DNA from: J089 sp964549745
Lineage (GTDB): Bacteria; Fidelibacterota; Marinisomatia; Marinisomatales; J089
Reading direction: 5' to 3'
Length of the DNA: 12,130 nucleotides
Assembly: GCA_964549745.1 (NCBI GenBank)
Contig: CAZJWP010000067.1
Coordinates: 1-12,130, forward strand
In this document: piece by piece, positions 1 to 8,200 of the stretch
Position numbering within the stretch: the first letter of the stretch is position 1
How the letters are laid out: each line of letters begins with the position of its first letter
Made by a program: the position numbers and the translations under genes
The notes under the pieces: model-generated
Told to the model about the DNA's origin: nothing
The model's database searches: none
What the model saw: only the letters and a program-made list of their open reading frames with translations

Positions 1-761
1 TTGATCTTCCGACCACTCATCATCGTAAAGACGGCGAGAGCCGTGAATAAAAGGGTCATAACAAACGCCATCACCGCACTGATCCACGGCGCCGAATCGG
101 CGATGCCCAGAATCGTGTAGCGTAAACCGTTAATCATATAATAAATAGGATTGACATAACTTATCGTTTGAGCCCAGGACGGCAACATGGCGATGGAATA
201 GAAAATTCCGCCAAGGAAACTCAAGGGCGTGAGGAAAAAGTTTTGCATCATGGACAATTGATCCCAGGTGTCGGACACCTGCCCCAAAAACAATCCCATG
301 GAAGAAAACGCCCAGGACACCAAAAAAATAAATCCAATTGAGTAAAGCGGATGAACCACCGGCATATCAATGAGCAAAACGCCCAAAACCATCACCAGCA
401 CACCGTTGACCAGTCCCCGGACTGCGCCGCCAATGATAAACGCCAGGGATAAATCCAGCCCGGACAGCGGAGCCTGAATCAAGTCCGGCAGTTGCTGCAT
501 TAATTTCATTTGCATGATCGAGGACGACGAATTGGCTGTGGCGTTGGTGAGCGTGTTCATCATGATCAATCCCGGTAATATAAATAAGGTGTACGGAACG
601 CCATTGATTTCGGAGATGCGTCGTTCCAGTGTGAAGCCGAACACAAGGATGTACAAGGTGGTTGAAATCAATCCGGGTAAGACCGTCTGTCGGTAAACAG
701 AGAAAAACCGTCCCACCTCGCGGCGAACCAACGTCCAAAGACCAATTCCATTAACCAGCAT
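1..761 (-). CDS. ABC-2 type transporter permease, YadH-like (3' end outside window)
   Basis: Inner-membrane permease of an ABC-2 exporter; the substrate cannot be told from sequence. The frame opens with ATG at 759-761, sharing one base with the TGA stop of the ATPase gene (761-763), so the two are translationally coupled. About 253 codons are visible without a stop, close to the full length of this family. The protein starts with a cytoplasmic amphipathic stretch (LWTLVRREVGRFF) and then has several hydrophobic segments. Family-typical motifs are FILPGLIMM, the AxxRGLxxG segment in the middle, and TPLSFLGGIFYSIAMLP followed by NPIYYMINGLRY, the conserved ABC-2 C-terminal signature. These match the general pattern of E. 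coli YadH and NodJ-type permeases. It should pair with the ATPase just upstream. Only the last few residues and the stop codon are likely missing. Confidence 0.93.
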   Translation of the reverse strand, partial: MLVNGIGLWTLVRREVGRFFSVYRQTVLPGLISTTLYILVFGFTLERRISEINGVPYTLFILPGLIMMNTLTNATANSSSSIMQMKLMQQLPDLIQAPLSGLDLSLAFIIGGAVRGLVNGVLVMVLGVLLIDMPVVHPLYSIGFIFLVSWAFSSMGLFLGQVSDTWDQLSMMQNFFLTPLSFLGGIFYSIAMLPSWAQTISYVNPIYYMINGLRYTILGIADSAPWISAVMAFVMTLLFTALAVFTMMSGRKI

Positions 762-1857
762 CAGTCGTTGATTCCTTTTCCAGTGAGATTTAAGAAAACA
801 TCTTCCAGGGAAGACTGGTTGGTTTCCACGCTGTGAATGGTGCATCCGTGACGTGCCAGGATCGAAATAATTTTGGGCATCACTTCATCGGGATGTTGGA
901 TCGAAAAGTGGAGCCGGTTTTCTTCCCGGGTGAACGTGTATTCTTTAAGCAATTCGTCCAATTGATCATCCCAGCCGTTCAGGTGAACGGTCATTCCGGC
1001 GGTACCCAACTCCCGGATCAACGCTTTGGGTTGCCCCCGTTTGATGACCAAACCCTTATCGATGATAGACACCTCTTCACAGAGCAATTCCGCTTCTTCG
1101 ATGTAATGCGTCGTCAGCAGAATCGTTTTCCCTTCTTCGTGCAATTCCCGCAGGTAAGTCCACAACTCCCGACGTAATTCCACATCCACCCCGGCTGTCG
1201 GCTCATCCAAAATGATGATCTTGGGATCATGAACCAACGCCTTGGCCAGTTGAAACCGGCGTTTCATTCCACCGGAAAGATTCCGCAGACGATCACGGCG
1301 CTTTTCCCACAAACCCATCTTTTTCAGCATCAATTCAATACGCGGTTGGGCCTGTTTTTTTGTGAGCCCGTAATACCCGGCCTGGAATCCTAACAACTTT
1401 TCCAAGGGGAAAAACCAATCGACAGAGAGTTCCTGTGCTGCAATGCCAATCTGAGAGCGCGTAAATCTAAAATCCGATTCCGTATCACGACCGAATACCT
1501 TCGATTCGCCGCCTTCCCGGCGTACAAGTCCGGTCAGGATGTTGATGGTGGTGGATTTCCCGGCGCCGTTGGGACCCAATAGTCCGTAGAACTGTCCTTC
1601 ACGGATAGTGAGGTCCACACCGCGAAGAGCAATCGTATCGCCNNNNNNNNNNNNNNNNNNNNNNNNNNNNNNNNNNNNNNNNNNNNNNNNNNNNNNNNNN
1701 NNNNNNNNNNNNNNNNNNNNNNNNNNNNNNNNNNNNNNNNNNAGAACTGTCCTTCACGGATAGTGAGGTCCACACCGCGAAGAGCAATCGTATCGCCGTA
1801 CGATTTGGTCAGCCCGGTGATTTCAATGGCTGGTTTTGGTTGCGCTACTTGACCCAT
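761..1857 (-). CDS. ABC transporter ATP-binding protein, YadG/CcmA-like (interrupted by assembly gap)
   Basis: Cytoplasmic ATPase that powers the ABC-2 permease downstream. The start is ATG at 1855-1857, with no clear Shine-Dalgarno in front. Removing the gap and one of the two identical 55-base flanks (1588-1642 and 1743-1797) gives one intact protein of about 313 residues, the normal family length. In that protein the Walker A GPNGAGKST is at residues 43-51, the Q-loop Gln near 90, the signature LSGGM at 142-146, the Walker B IIILDEP at 162-168, the D-loop AGVD just after, and the switch His (TTHYIEEAE) near 199. The C-terminus has the SLEDVFLNLTG motif usual in drug/lipid-type ABC-2 ATPases. 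AGYYGL, TAGVDVELRR and THYIEEAELLC resemble E. coli YadG closely. The offset between the two flanks is 155 bases, not a multiple of three, so the sequence as given appears frameshifted; this is an assembly artefact rather than a broken gene. Confidence 0.94.
1588..1797. repeat. 55-base direct duplication flanking an N gap (assembly artefact)
   Basis: Bases 1588-1642 and 1743-1797 are identical over 55 bases and sit exactly against both edges of the N run. Both encode the same ATPase segment (around GDTIALRGVDLTIREGQ). Identical contig ends separated by a fixed-size spacer are what a scaffolder leaves when it joins contigs that really overlap. A length of 55 fits a common de Bruijn k-mer size. 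Confidence 0.93.
1643..1742. other. Assembly gap of exactly 100 N
   Basis: A run of 100 undetermined bases, the conventional length for a gap of unknown size. Because the flanks overlap by 55 bases and fuse into a complete ATPase, the true gap is most likely negative, with nothing missing. Confidence 0.98.
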
Positions 1858-1893
1858 AATTTGAAAAGATGAGCCGGAAATATACAGAAAGCA

Positions 1894-1919
1894 TAATTAT
1901 TTAAATCGTAATTATTTAA
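1894..1919. repeat. Direct repeat TAATTATTTAA x2, 15-base period
   Basis: TAATTATTTAA occurs at 1894-1904 and again at 1909-1919, separated by ATCG. It lies 37-62 bases upstream of the ATPase start. It could be an AT-rich upstream promoter element or a paired regulator site, or simply part of the degenerate repeat tract that continues to about 1945. The repeat is directly visible; the role is unknown. Confidence 0.55.
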
Positions 1920-1983
1920 TGAGTAATGCGTGATAAGTGATGCGAGCAAAGGTTTGTGTCCTTTGGCATTGATTATTTTGCGG

Positions 1984-2011
1984 CGCTCTGCGGTCTTCGC
2001 GTTTCAGAGCG
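1984..2011. other. Hairpin: 7-bp inverted repeat CGCTCTG / CAGAGCG
   Basis: CGCTCTG at 1984-1990 pairs with CAGAGCG at 2005-2011 across a 14-base loop. On the minus strand it lies about 75 bases beyond the cyclase stop, where a terminator or 3' stabilising structure might sit. No T run follows the stem on the minus strand, so it is not a standard intrinsic terminator. The surrounding bases resemble the CGCAGAG/GCGAAGA-type repeats often scattered in intergenic DNA. Confidence 0.35.
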
Positions 2012-2085
2012 TGAGATTTCATGAGAAACACAGAAGTGTTACCTATATAATGACACTACCAGGTCTTCCCTTAAACCTTGAACCA

Positions 2086-4383
2086 TTATTTGGAGGTCAA
2101 CACCCAAACTCCATCCCAATCATCACCTGGCGGATTGGCTTTGAAATGATCACACCGTTCCATATACACTCGGCTGGGTGTGGACGGGCGTTTCGGGAAG
2201 ACAAGTTCCAATGCCTCCGACTGAGCGAATTTCGCTTTGGCTGCATCCCAATCCTGCTTTCTGTATAGCTCCATTCCTTCATGATAAATTTTAATCATCT
2301 CCATTTGTTTGGAATCCAGTTCGCCTTTTTCCCCCATCAATTCGTAACTCTCCACTGCTTCCGATTTTCCCACAACCCGGACTTTATCGATTTCACGATA
2401 TTCAAATTTGTCCCAGCCGGCCAGATTCAGAGTTTGTTTGGTCACCTGAATATAAATCCCGTACTGTTTCGCGGATGCTTCCAAACGCGCGGCCGTGTTG
2501 ACAACATCACCCATCATGGTATAATTCATGCGGGTCCTGCTTCCCATATTGCCGGTTACAATATCCCCGGAATTGATGCCAATCCGCATGCGCATGTTGG
2601 AAACCAGGTCCGGCCATTTGTCGCCTTCCTTTTCCCACTTCTGCCGCAGACTGGCCAGTTCCCGCTGCATGCCCAAAGCGGTTCGACAGGCACGGATTGC
2701 ATGATCTTCCATGGGCAATGGTGCGCCGAAAAAGGCAATGATGGCGTCCCCTTCGTACTTGTCCAATGTGCCGCCTTCTTTCAGTAATTCATCGGTCATG
2801 ACCGTCAGGTACCCATTCAACAATTCCACCAATTGCGAAGCCGTAAGCAACTCTGAAAAACTGGAGAAGCTTTGTATGTCAGTGAAATACGCCGTTTTGA
2901 TCCCGGAATCACCGCCCAGTTTTGGTTCCTGTTTTTCCGAATACATCTGATCGATCAATTCAGGTGCAATGTATGTACTGAACGTGCTGTGTAAAAATCG
3001 CTTATCCTTTTCCACAATCAGGAAATTGTACAGGAACACACCCAGAAACGTGGTGCCGATGGACAAAATCGGTCGGATGATCTCCCACATCAACAAATGT
3101 GATAAAAACTGGCTATAGGCAAAAATAATCCAGCCGATGGCCACTGCAATCGGGATGGGAATGGACAGGATGGTTCGTTTGGGAAAACTGGTGAGAATGC
3201 CAAGCCCCAAGCTGATAAGAACAATGGCCAGGAAATTCTGGCTGCTACCGGACAACCGGACAAACTTGTTTTTCATCAGGCTGTAAACCACATTGGCGTG
3301 GATTTCCACTCCGGCAAATGTTTCCTGAACCGGTGTATTTCGCAAATCCATTAATCCCGGTAACGATGAGCCTACAATCGCCACGCGATCTTTCCAGTAT
3401 TCCGGTGGCAACATGTCCGGGTTAAAGCAGTAACTGTAGGGCAAATAGTAGAACGTCTTATAGTACCCAAAATAGTTCACAAAGAGGCGGCCCTCATCAT
3501 CGATAGGTATTTCCCGAACAACGGTGCCTGTGGTATCGGATAACCGAAGGATACCCGCGTCAAAATCGTAATCGAATCCATTGGGTGGAATTCCCAGAAT
3601 ATCCATGGCCGCCGCCAGGCTCAGACTTGGATACGCATGTCCGGGACCATCGAAGTAAATAGCCGTGGGCGCCCGCCGGGTTATGCCATCTTCATCCTGC
3701 GGGAAATTGGCGCTTCCGGTACGATGCGCAGCGCTGAGCAAGGTGATATTGGTGTTTCCCAAACGTTCCGCCCGGGGAAGATGCTCTGCCTGTTCCTTCG
3801 GGATGTTCAGGATGTGGTCATTGTAATCATATCCATCCGGTTCCGAATCCATGGAATACAGGAAATTGGATGAATCGCTGGTCTCGAACACCAGTGCGTG
3901 AATGACCTTCCCGCTTGCGGCCGTGGATTGGTAAAAACGTTCCGGGTCATTTGCAATCAGGAATTGGTCCGTCACGGAAGAAAGCGATGTATCTGTGGGC
4001 GGATTTTCCTGTGTCAGGGCATTGACAAGATCGTAGTTAAACCGGTCTTCCGGATCAAAGATCATATCAAAAAGGATCACTTTCGGATCACCTGAACTGA
4101 CCACATCGACAAGCTGTCCGTGATAGGCGTGAGGCCAGTCTTTGAAATTCCCCAGATCGGAAATGGAGTTTTGTTCGATATCAATGATAACCACCGAATC
4201 GATGGAGGCTTCTTCACTCCCGGCAGCTTTGGCTTTCATACGTGAATCGTAAGATCGAAACTCGTATTCATCCAGAAGCCGGGTTAGAAAAAACCCCGGG
4301 ATGCGTGTCCCCAGGGCAATTAATAATCCCAAAACCAGACCGATGACGGCGCCGGTAATGAGCCGTTTGGTCAGGTCACTCAA
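2086..4383 (-). CDS. CHASE2 domain-containing class III adenylate cyclase
   Basis: Membrane-bound enzyme predicted to convert ATP to cAMP in response to an extracytoplasmic signal; 765 residues. One transmembrane helix lies at about 9-27, followed by a CHASE2 sensor domain at about 30-375 (SYDSRMKAKA, DSVVIIDIEQNSI, VAIVGSS, FAGVEIHANVVYSL). Three transmembrane helices follow at about 382-456, then the cyclase domain at about 490-680. Metal-binding Asp502 (FTDIQSFSSFSE) and Asp546 (KYEGDAIIAFFGAP) are present, as are the adenine-selecting pair Lys542 and Asp626 (MGDVVNTAARLE) and transition-state residues Asn629 and Arg633, so it should be active and ATP-specific. The tail has a TPR-like helix pair (about 700-725) and the conserved PSRVYMERC...NPP..DWDGVW end. 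The start is TTG at 4381-4383. No ATG or GTG is available between the preceding in-frame TAA (4453-4455) and the first membrane helix. A weak GGA lies 9 bases upstream. It follows the FecR gene by 34 bases. Confidence 0.95.
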   Translation of the reverse strand: MSDLTKRLITGAVIGLVLGLLIALGTRIPGFFLTRLLDEYEFRSYDSRMKAKAAGSEEASIDSVVIIDIEQNSISDLGNFKDWPHAYHGQLVDVVSSGDPKVILFDMIFDPEDRFNYDLVNALTQENPPTDTSLSSVTDQFLIANDPERFYQSTAASGKVIHALVFETSDSSNFLYSMDSEPDGYDYNDHILNIPKEQAEHLPRAERLGNTNITLLSAAHRTGSANFPQDEDGITRRAPTAIYFDGPGHAYPSLSLAAAMDILGIPPNGFDYDFDAGILRLSDTTGTVVREIPIDDEGRLFVNYFGYYKTFYYLPYSYCFNPDMLPPEYWKDRVAIVGSSLPGLMDLRNTPVQETFAGVEIHANVVYSLMKNKFVRLSGSSQNFLAIVLISLGLGILTSFPKRTILSIPIPIAVAIGWIIFAYSQFLSHLLMWEIIRPILSIGTTFLGVFLYNFLIVEKDKRFLHSTFSTYIAPELIDQMYSEKQEPKLGGDSGIKTAYFTDIQSFSSFSELLTASQLVELLNGYLTVMTDELLKEGGTLDKYEGDAIIAFFGAPLPMEDHAIRACRTALGMQRELASLRQKWEKEGDKWPDLVSNMRMRIGINSGDIVTGNMGSRTRMNYTMMGDVVNTAARLEASAKQYGIYIQVTKQTLNLAGWDKFEYREIDKVRVVGKSEAVESYELMGEKGELDSKQMEMIKIYHEGMELYRKQDWDAAKAKFAQSEALELVFPKRPSTPSRVYMERCDHFKANPPGDDWDGVWVLTSK

Positions 4384-4417
4384 ATGAAATATTCCAAATA
4401 ATTCGAAGCAATAACCG

Positions 4418-5191
4418 TCACTTTGTTTCGGCGTCCAGTTCCTGATTCCACTTTACAAAGTCCAGGCTGGAATCAGCAGCCTGATCAAACTGAAACATGC
4501 TGTATTTGCCGTCCTTCCGGACGTTGATCTGCATGCCCTTTACCAGGGTAATCCAATCTTCCAGTGATACTTCGTACGGTCCGGCCACTTCCGTTGGCGC
4601 CTGAACTTCCTGTACCGGTCCCAATTTAAACTTGGGTTTACCGCCCTCACCTGGTTTGTCCGATTTAGCCTCGCCGGTTTTTTCATCCACATTGGCCGAT
4701 TGGTTCACCGCCACCTTGCCATCATAAACCATAACGGAACTTTCGTCTTCATCGGCTTTGGTCCGGTAAACGGTTCCGCGGATGGCCGCGACGGCTGTGG
4801 GTGTCCGGATCGATACATTTTTCTTCTCACCAAAAGCAGCTTTGGCTGAAACCCAGGCGTTCCCTTTAGTCAGTTTTGCCTGATAGTTTTTTTCCATGGG
4901 TTTGACATCGGCGGAATTCAGCTCCAGTTCAGAGTCCGCACCGATTCGCACTTTACCGCCGGTGGACAGCGTTATCTCACAACGCGATTTCTCCAGCGTA
5001 CGAATCACATCGCCTTCGTACACTTTGCGATTCGGCATAGCCCGCTCCCATTCCGTTCCGGATTCGGTTTTGACCTGCACTTTGCCCAATGGCAGTGAAA
5101 TTTTCCCAAATTCATGAGCATCCGGAGCGCTAAATACAACCCCTATAACAGCGGCTAATCCTATAATCCCAATGACCAGGGTACGCTTCAT
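4418..5191 (-). CDS. Secreted FecR domain-containing protein
   Basis: A 257-residue exported protein. It has a signal peptide (MKRTLVIGIIGLAAVIGVVFSA, about residues 1-22), a FecR domain at about 58-160 with EGDVIRTLEKSRCEITL, GGKVRIGADSELEL and the hallmark TPTAVAAIRGTVYR (130-143), a Lys/Gly/Glu-rich linker at about 168-190, and a C-terminal segment (LEDWITLVKGMQINV) of unknown role. Unlike classical FecR it has no cytoplasmic anti-sigma domain and no second membrane helix, and no sigma factor or TonB receptor gene is nearby, so it is not an iron-citrate regulator. It lies between a surface protein gene and a CHASE2 cyclase. Stand-alone FecR proteins beside CHASE2 cyclases are a known recurring arrangement, suggesting that it acts with the cyclase's periplasmic domain. 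That functional link is inference. Confidence 0.9.
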   Translation of the reverse strand: MKRTLVIGIIGLAAVIGVVFSAPDAHEFGKISLPLGKVQVKTESGTEWERAMPNRKVYEGDVIRTLEKSRCEITLSTGGKVRIGADSELELNSADVKPMEKNYQAKLTKGNAWVSAKAAFGEKKNVSIRTPTAVAAIRGTVYRTKADEDESSVMVYDGKVAVNQSANVDEKTGEAKSDKPGEGGKPKFKLGPVQEVQAPTEVAGPYEVSLEDWITLVKGMQINVRKDGKYSMFQFDQAADSSLDFVKWNQELDAETK

Positions 5192-5202
5192 TTCCGACTC
5201 CC
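5192..5202 (-). promoter_or_regulatory. Shine-Dalgarno of the FecR gene, overlapping the upstream stop
   Basis: On the minus strand GGGAG (5198-5202) lies six bases before the FecR ATG and shares its first G with the TAG stop of the surface protein. This supports the chosen FecR start and indicates translational coupling of the two genes. Confidence 0.75.
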
Positions 5203-8200
5203 TATTTGATCAGTATCATCTTCTTCATCGACCGCAATAACGTGGTTCCATCCTGTGCTGTCACCTCCGTGGAATAGATATAAACGCCACTGGCCACACG
5301 GACACCATTTGTATTCAAACCACGCCAAATGAAGCTGTAATAGCCAGCGGGTCGGAAATCATTCTCCGCCAGTACGGCGACCTGTTCTCCAAGGATATTG
5401 TAAACGACCAGGCGAATCCGGGCTGCATCTTCCAGGGCAACGTGAATAGTCGTTTGAGGATTGAACGGATTGGGGAAATTCTGGCTCACAGAATACGCAT
5501 CCGGTACCAGGGAAACACCGCCGCTATTGGCTTCCGCAAAAGCCTGGGTTCCGGCAATGAACCGGATTCTATGGACCAAACCTGTGGAGGATGACGCAAA
5601 TTCGATTCGCGGTTTCCAACTCAGGTTCTGAGCGGTACCCAATGTCAAATCGACAGCATAAGTTTCAAACTCCGGTGGAATGTCTTTCAATCCGTCAAAG
5701 GTTACATTCACCACAGAATTCGGATCGCCGGAAACGACTTCCAAATCCCAGTACTGACCGTTTTCACTTGGTGAACGAATATCACGGCGGTATACATCGC
5801 CAACATCCGCCCAATCGCGATCGTCGATTCGCAAGGCTACATTTCCGGGGACTACCGGCGGTTCGAAAGCATCCAGATTGTCATAACCGTCCAATGCGCT
5901 GTTTAACACACCGACCTGGTTGTGTCGATCTTTCAACCGACCGTTTGTGGCTACAATATTCACAAGCCATTCATTGTCTTCCAACTGAGGCGCCAGATCT
6001 ACCGCTTTTGGCAAAACCCTGCCGGTTACATTCCTCGGACTGATCTTCAGTTGCCCGCCGTTCGCCGATTTATAAATATAGCCGTACCACGGTTTCAACT
6101 GGCCGGGGGAAACCCAATCGCCGTCCCAGGTATACAGGTTGGGATCACCTGTCAATGGAATCGTGTCCTGAAGGGTGACCATATCCAGCGAGATATCGAA
6201 ATCATACGGGTTCCCGATGAACGTCCAGTCTCCGGCAGCCAAATTAATCACAAAACTTTCATCTGTCGTCACCGAGCTGACCTGGCCCGTGTTGACGGAT
6301 AAACCGGGATCCTTAACGATCAGGAAATAACTCTTTCCGGGATCGATGGATGCAATGTCCGCAAATTCAAGCCAGTTTCCGGATTCATAGGTAAAGAACC
6401 GCCATTTCGTGTTATCATAACTTCCCAAATCATCTACCAAAATATCCGTGGGTGAATTATTCGCAGCTTCCATGGGGAAAGATATTAATTGATAACTGGC
6501 AACATTTGTCCCGTTGGTGATTCCGGTTGGCCACCGATCGGAACTGGCAAGTCCGTTCCCGGTGATTGTAATGGAAATGGAATAAAAGCCTGTTTCCGGT
6601 TTGCGTGTAATATTCCCGGCTACGTCTTCTGTTTCCAGATAATACTCAACACCCACCGATGTCACGTAACTACTGGCGATTTGGTAGGTTGACAACGTCT
6701 TCATATCAATGGCCGGTTGCCAGGTTGCCGCCCCGCCTTTGCGATAGTACAATTCTGCCCGGTCGATTCCGGATTGTCCATTGTCATCAAACGTCGCATT
6801 AATGGTCACAGGTGAATTCGCTGATCCCTCCTGTACCGGATTGTGTGAAATAGTCGGAGCGGTTACATCGATCTGAATCGTTTGTGGATTGGAAGCTTGT
6901 GTTTCATTCCCGGAGCTATCCACAGCAAACACCGTCCAGTTATGGCTGCCCTCACTCAGGGCTGACGGAATATCATAACTGGTTACGCCTGGATCCAATT
7001 CAACCGGAGAACTGTCGATTTCAAGACGATAATTCCGTAATCCGGATGTTGCATCCGTCGTTGCATTCCATCCCAAAGTAGGGGTGGCATTATTGTACCA
7101 ACCGGCAAGCGGCGCAGTCAGGGTAAAGCTATTTGGAGCCACATCGTCCCACTTCACGGTTACCGAAGATGCATTCCCGCTTTCGGTATTTCCGGCATTG
7201 TCTTCCAGCCAGACAGAAATAGTTGAAGTCCCGTTTTGCGGAATGGCGATGCCGCTTAATGACGAAATACCATCACCGGCAATATAGACTTCACTTTCGG
7301 TATCTACCTGGTAATGAGCGCCGGCCACTCCGGAATGCTCCGGTGGATTTGTCCAGGAGAGATCGAAGCTGTTGGTTGAGGTCCATACTGTTGGAGAAAC
7401 GGACATACTCAGCGGCGCTTCGGGCGCAATTTGGTCATCCACATTGTAGGTTCCGGATTGCTGAGTCACACTTTCCACTGTAGCCTGAACATGGAAGTCA
7501 AACTCCCACACTGCATCATTGGCAACGCTCAAATGAATAGTGGCATTGCCATCGGTGGTCACCGTGTCAGATCCTGTCGCGGTCACATTTGTGCTGCTGG
7601 GCAGGATTTCCCAGGTCACAGGGGTTTCGTCGGCCACATTATTGCCAAATTGATCCACCGCATGTAGCGATACATCCAAAGCCTGGTTTTGAACCACATC
7701 TACAGAATCAGTGGGAAGTGTCACCGCGTTGGTAACGCCGGGAAGCACAAGAATAGTTGCCGTGGTATCCGATAATCCGAAAATGGCCTCAACCGAATTG
7801 GTAGAAGGCGAAGGAGACCCAAAATCTGCTGATTGCAGGTTTTTAGCATGGACGGATAGTTTTACACCGGTTGCAGTTGACTTAATGTTCGCACCCTTGC
7901 CGGATTTTGTACTTCCGTTATTGTTGGTTATTCCTTTCACATTTCCGGTTGTGCGTTTCGTATTGGACATGTCACGGTTTTCCGGCGTTGCCGAATCATT
8001 GCGCAGCGCCGCAACCAATGACGATTGCGTTACCCAGGTCCGAATCCGATATGTTATTCCGGCGGTAGTTCCGGTCGTAAAGGTAACTCCTGTATTTCCG
8101 GAAGCATCGGTTACACTTGTGGCCGCACTTAAACTTTCACCGGTGCCATTTCCTTCAATCACGGCCCAATTTACGGTGACCCCTTCCAGTGGATTATCAA

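Larger units (their letters stand above)
1858..2085. other. Intergenic region between cyclase 3' end and ATPase 5' end
   Basis: 228 bases with no credible gene. On the minus strand it holds the 3' untranslated part of the cyclase transcript and the probable promoter of the ABC operon. The part next to the ATPase is AT-rich. A TATATT hexamer (minus strand, 1879-1884) lies 21 bases before the ATG and could be a -10 element, but no convincing -35 accompanies it. The region also has an 11-base direct repeat, a degenerate short-period repeat tract and a 7-bp hairpin, listed separately. No clear rho-independent terminator (stem plus U tract) was found for the cyclase. Confidence 0.6.

Noticed and set aside
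367..738. Minus-strand ORF of 123 codons
   Set aside because: It lies in an alternative frame of the ABC-2 permease, whose true frame runs from 761 to the left edge with clear family motifs.
1588..1797. True duplication or mobile-element target site in the ATPase
   Set aside because: The copies are identical and abut a 100-N spacer exactly. Fusion gives a perfect full-length ATPase, so an assembly overlap is the simplest explanation.
1930..2268. Plus-strand ORF of 112 codons across the intergenic region
   Set aside because: It runs into the antisense of the cyclase C-terminus, has no recognisable domain or ribosome site, and its start lies in degenerate repeat sequence.
4418..5191. Classical FecR anti-sigma regulator of iron-citrate uptake
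   Set aside because: There is no N-terminal cytoplasmic anti-sigma domain, a signal peptide is present instead, and no ECF sigma factor or TonB receptor is adjacent.
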